Below, one piece after another: positions 61,435 through 64,000 of a DNA stretch of 64,000 nucleotides. Under the pieces are notes generated by a model. That model was not told where the DNA came from, made no database searches, and saw nothing but the letters and a program-made list of their open reading frames with translations. A program made the translations under genes and the position numbers. The stretch is taken from NCBI GenBank assembly GCA_018241725.1, contig JAFEDI010000080.1, positions 1-64,000 on the forward strand, given 5' to 3'. The number at the start of each line of letters is the position of its first letter. Position 1 is the first letter of the stretch. The stretch comes from Pseudomonadota bacterium. Its GTDB lineage: Bacteria; Pseudomonadota; Gammaproteobacteria; Burkholderiales; Rhodocyclaceae.

Positions 61435-63777
61435 TCAGGCGGCCTTGTGCTGGGGTTCGGTTATCTCCGCCAGCGCATCGTGCAGGCCGAAATCATAGGA
61501 AAAATCGTCCACGCGGATTACCTTGTCGCGCAGCTCGCCGCGACGCTTGATCAGCGCATATTCGTCGCCCGAGATAATGCCACCCGCCACCGCCGCATCG
61601 TACAGCGCATCCACCCCCCCACCGACCAGCAGACCCGGCGTGAAATGGCCTTCCCGGATCGCGCGGCGCACCTTGGCCTCGACTGGCTCCGCCGCAATCG
61701 TGGCATGCAGCGCGGCCTCCAGCGCACCGACTGGCTCTTCCACATCCTTCGGCAAATAGACATCGGAAGTCAGCCTGTCACGGGTCGCCGACGGCTCGAT
61801 CATCAGACCCGCCACCTGATGCCCGAGCACGTCCGACGGCACCACGTAGGGACGTCCGAGCGGGAAGACCACGAGGCGTCGCAGCAGCATCGCAAACAGC
61901 CGGTTGGGGAAATTGGCGATGACGCCCTCGAAGGCGTTCTGCGCCTTGAACATGCAGTCCCAGATCGCCCAGTGCATCAGCGGCGCATCGGCGGCCTGGC
62001 GCCCTTCGTCCTCGTAACGCTTGAGGGTGGCGGAAGCCAGGTACATCAGCGACAGGATGTCGCCGAGGCGGGCCGACAGCTTCTCCTTGCGCTTCAGCGC
62101 ACCGCCGAGGGTGCCCATCGACACGTCGGCGAGCAGCGCGAAGGCCGCCGAGAAGCGTGTGAGCTGCTGATAGTAGCGGCGGGTTTCCGGCGCCACGTCG
62201 GCTGGCACAGCAACGAAATGGGAGCCGGTCAGGCCCATCACCAGTGCTCGCGTGGCATTACTTGCCGTGTAGCCGATATGGCCCCAGAAGGCCTTGTCGA
62301 AGCCCGCAAGGTCGTCGGCACGCGCAGCGTCCATCTCCTTCAACACATAGGGATGGCAACGGATCGCCCCCTGACCGAAGAGGATCAGGCTGCGGGTCAG
62401 GATGTTGGCACCCTCGACGGTGATGCCTACCGGAACCTGCTGGTAGGCGCGGCCGAGGAAGTTCTGCGGACCCAGGCAGATGCCCTTGCCGCCGATCACG
62501 TCCATACCGTCATTGACCGCCTGACGGGCCCTTTCGGTGACGTGATACTTGACGATGGCCGACACCACCGCCGGCTTCTCGCCGAGGTCGATCGCGCCGG
62601 CGGTCATCACCCGCGCTGCGTCGCACAGGTAGGCATTGGCGCCGATGCGCGTCAGCGCCTCCTCTACCCCTTCAAAGCGCCCGATGGCGGTCTTGAACTG
62701 GTAGCGCACACGGGCATAGGCACCGACGGTGCGGGCCGTCATCTTCAGCATGCCGGTGTTGGAACCGGGCAACGAGATCGAGCGCCCCGCCGCCAGGCAT
62801 TCCATCAGCATCCGCCAGCCCTGCCCCGCCATCTGCGGGCCGCCGATGATGAAGTCTAGGGGCATGAACACGTCGCGCCCACGGATCGGCCCGTTCATCC
62901 ATACCGCATTGAGGGGGAAGTGACGCCGGCCGATATCCACGCCCGGATGATCGTGAGGCACCAGCGCACAGGTGATGCCCAAGTCCTCCACATCGCCGAG
63001 CAGGCGGTCCGGATCGTAGAGACGAAAAGCGAGGCCAAACACCGTGCACACCGGCGCCAACGTGATGTAGCGCTTGTCGAAACTGACGCGCATGCCCAGC
63101 ACCTCACGCCCCTGGAACTGGCCGCGGCATACGACGCCCGAATCCGGAATCGATGCCGCATCGGACCCCGCCCATGGGCTGGTCAGTGCGAAAGCCGGAA
63201 TCTCCAGGCCGGTAGCCAGCCGCGGCAGATAATGCTGCTTCTGCTCGGGCGTGCCGTAGTGCAGCAACAGTTCGGCCGGGCCGAGGGAATTGGGCACCAT
63301 CACCGTCACCGCCGGCGCTGACGAGCGGGTAGACAGCTTGGTCACCACCTGGGAGTGGGCGTAGGCCGAGAAACCCTTGCCACCGTATTCTTTGGGGATG
63401 ATCATCCCGAGGAAGCCGCGCTCCTTGATGTATTTCCACACTTCGGCCGGCATGTCCTGGTGCTGAGTCATCTCCCAGTCGCGGGTCAGGCGGCACAACT
63501 CAGCGGTGTCTTCGTCAAGGAAGCGCTGTTCTTCGGCAGTGAGCTTCGGCACCGGGTACGCCAGCAGCTTTTGCCAGTCTGGCCGGCCAGCGAACAACTC
63601 GCCCTCCCACCACACCGTACCGGCCTCCAGCGCATCCTTCTCGGTCTGCGACATCGCCGGCAATGCCTTGCGGAAGGCCTTGAAGATCGGCGCACTGATA
63701 AGGCGTCGGCGCACCCCCGGTAACAGGAAAAGCGCCCCCACCAGGAGAGGCAGGGCAAGCAGGGATAAATAGGACAT
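61435..63777 (-). CDS. fadE: acyl-CoA dehydrogenase FadE
   Basis: FadE catalyses the first step of beta-oxidation. The 780-residue protein has an N-terminal membrane-anchoring helix (LSLLALPLLVGALFLLPGV) and then the long acyl-CoA dehydrogenase. Segments include DMPAEVWKYIKERGFLGMIIPKEYGGKGFSAYAHSQVVTKLSTRS, AFALTSPWAGSDAASIPDSG, and GITVEGANILTRSLILFGQGAIRCHP with the catalytic-base region. The E. coli enzyme has 814 residues. AAGGAG is eight bases before the ATG. A promoter and operator-like palindrome lie upstream. The operon runs fadE-fadI-fadJ-yciA. Confidence 0.93.
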   Translation of the reverse strand: MSYLSLLALPLLVGALFLLPGVRRRLISAPIFKAFRKALPAMSQTEKDALEAGTVWWEGELFAGRPDWQKLLAYPVPKLTAEEQRFLDEDTAELCRLTRDWEMTQHQDMPAEVWKYIKERGFLGMIIPKEYGGKGFSAYAHSQVVTKLSTRSSAPAVTVMVPNSLGPAELLLHYGTPEQKQHYLPRLATGLEIPAFALTSPWAGSDAASIPDSGVVCRGQFQGREVLGMRVSFDKRYITLAPVCTVFGLAFRLYDPDRLLGDVEDLGITCALVPHDHPGVDIGRRHFPLNAVWMNGPIRGRDVFMPLDFIIGGPQMAGQGWRMLMECLAAGRSISLPGSNTGMLKMTARTVGAYARVRYQFKTAIGRFEGVEEALTRIGANAYLCDAARVMTAGAIDLGEKPAVVSAIVKYHVTERARQAVNDGMDVIGGKGICLGPQNFLGRAYQQVPVGITVEGANILTRSLILFGQGAIRCHPYVLKEMDAARADDLAGFDKAFWGHIGYTASNATRALVMGLTGSHFVAVPADVAPETRRYYQQLTRFSAAFALLADVSMGTLGGALKRKEKLSARLGDILSLMYLASATLKRYEDEGRQAADAPLMHWAIWDCMFKAQNAFEGVIANFPNRLFAMLLRRLVVFPLGRPYVVPSDVLGHQVAGLMIEPSATRDRLTSDVYLPKDVEEPVGALEAALHATIAAEPVEAKVRRAIREGHFTPGLLVGGGVDALYDAAVAGGIISGDEYALIKRRGELRDKVIRVDDFSYDFGLHDALAEITEPQHKAA

Positions 63778-63940
63778 CGACTGTCTCCTTTCGCTCGGCG
63801 CCGTCTTGCCAGCGCACCGTCATTTTTATACCAACATCTTTGCAGGCTTGCTTGGCACCCCACGGCAACGACACTGAGATCGTCTGGACAAGACGGCTTT
63901 GTCGTTCATGGATAGCGATGAACAAGTCACAAATTAATTT

Positions 63941-63952
63941 AAACGTTCGTTT
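63941..63952. promoter_or_regulatory. operator-like palindrome of the fadE operon
   Basis: AAACG and CGTTT flank TT, and the symmetry extends outward with one mismatch to TTTAAACG...CGTTTTAA. It sits three bases past the -10 box, across the expected start of transcription, which suits a repressor. The sequence recalls the AAAC...GTTT sites of PsrA-type regulators. Confidence 0.6.
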
Positions 63953-63954
63953 TA

Positions 63955-63982
63955 ATCATACATGCGTTTAATTTTGCGTCAA
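63955..63982 (-). promoter_or_regulatory. sigma-70 promoter of the fadE operon
   Basis: On the minus strand TTGACG (63977-63982), 16 bases and TATGAT (63955-63960), a strong match. Transcription would begin near 63948, inside the palindrome, leaving a leader of about 170 bases before the fadE ATG. Confidence 0.65.
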
Positions 63983-64000
63983 CACATCGGGAGATAAAGC

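Overview
This 64-kb window looks like the chromosome of a GC-rich betaproteobacterium, probably from the Rhodocyclales (for example an Azospira, Dechlorosoma or Thauera relative). That placement is inferred from gene content and layout: octaprenyl diphosphate synthase, a complete minor-pilin cluster, pilTU divergent from yggS-proC-yggT-yggU, and a two-locus beta-oxidation cluster. It was not tested by a database search. Almost all of the window is ordinary, densely coding core DNA; the accessory part is the first 3.3 kb.

Region by region. (1) 1-3344 is the end of an integrated mobile element abutting the 3' end of tRNA-Pro(CGG). It holds a primase-like gene cut by the window edge, a RepA-like RecA-fold ATPase, a TTACGG-repeat region that could be an origin, two small genes typical of mobile elements and a small DNA-binding protein. 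(2) 3345-14242 holds tRNA-Pro, ispB, a ugpB-ugpQ pair without its permease genes, a lipoprotein, a c-di-GMP operon (HD-GYP plus degenerate GGDEF/EAL), an aldo/keto reductase, rlmM and rhlE. (3) 14339-22031 holds tRNA-His, tRNA-Thr and the minor-pilin operon pilE-fimT-pilV-pilW-pilX-pilY1. (4) 22123-26181 holds a TonB-like protein, a LysR regulator divergent from an L-2-haloacid dehalogenase, and malate synthase. (5) 26257-38191 is a MocR/GabR-type regulator divergent from a nine-kilobase set of genes: a PotABCD-like ABC importer, gabD, gabT, a DcaP-like porin and glutamate dehydrogenase. This reads as one self-contained route for taking up and degrading GABA or polyamines. (6) 38192-38608 is a gene-free stretch holding two opposed arrays of a degenerate 21-bp repeat. 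(7) 38609-50978 holds yggU-yggT-proC-yggS divergent from pilT-pilU, an rRNA methyltransferase, hemJ, an epimerase-like protein, a ferredoxin-type reductase, an HDOD protein, SPOR and DUF2802 proteins and a YdcF-like protein. (8) 50968-64000 is fatty-acid degradation: one multifunctional-protein/thiolase/isomerase operon, a TetR regulator, a FadL-type porin, a thioesterase, a second multifunctional protein and thiolase, and FadE.

How the genes work together. The beta-oxidation genes cover the whole path: FadL uptake, FadE dehydrogenation, hydration and second oxidation by two different multifunctional proteins, thiolysis, and an auxiliary isomerase for unsaturated acids. The malate synthase elsewhere in the window would help assimilate the resulting acetyl-CoA. 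Two palindromes overlap recognisable promoters of the two fad operons and are good candidates for TetR control. In the GABA cluster the aminotransferase makes glutamate from 2-oxoglutarate and the glutamate dehydrogenase can regenerate it, so the operon is closed with respect to its amino acceptor. Twitching motility is represented by both the pilin-tip genes and the two retraction ATPases.

I did not find a clearly new multi-gene system. The observations most worth a second look are the opposed 21-bp repeat arrays at 38.2-38.5 kb, the repeat-rich candidate origin at 1.6-1.8 kb, the GABA operon with its repeated upstream motif, the fad operators, and the HD-GYP protein with an altered metal-site histidine.
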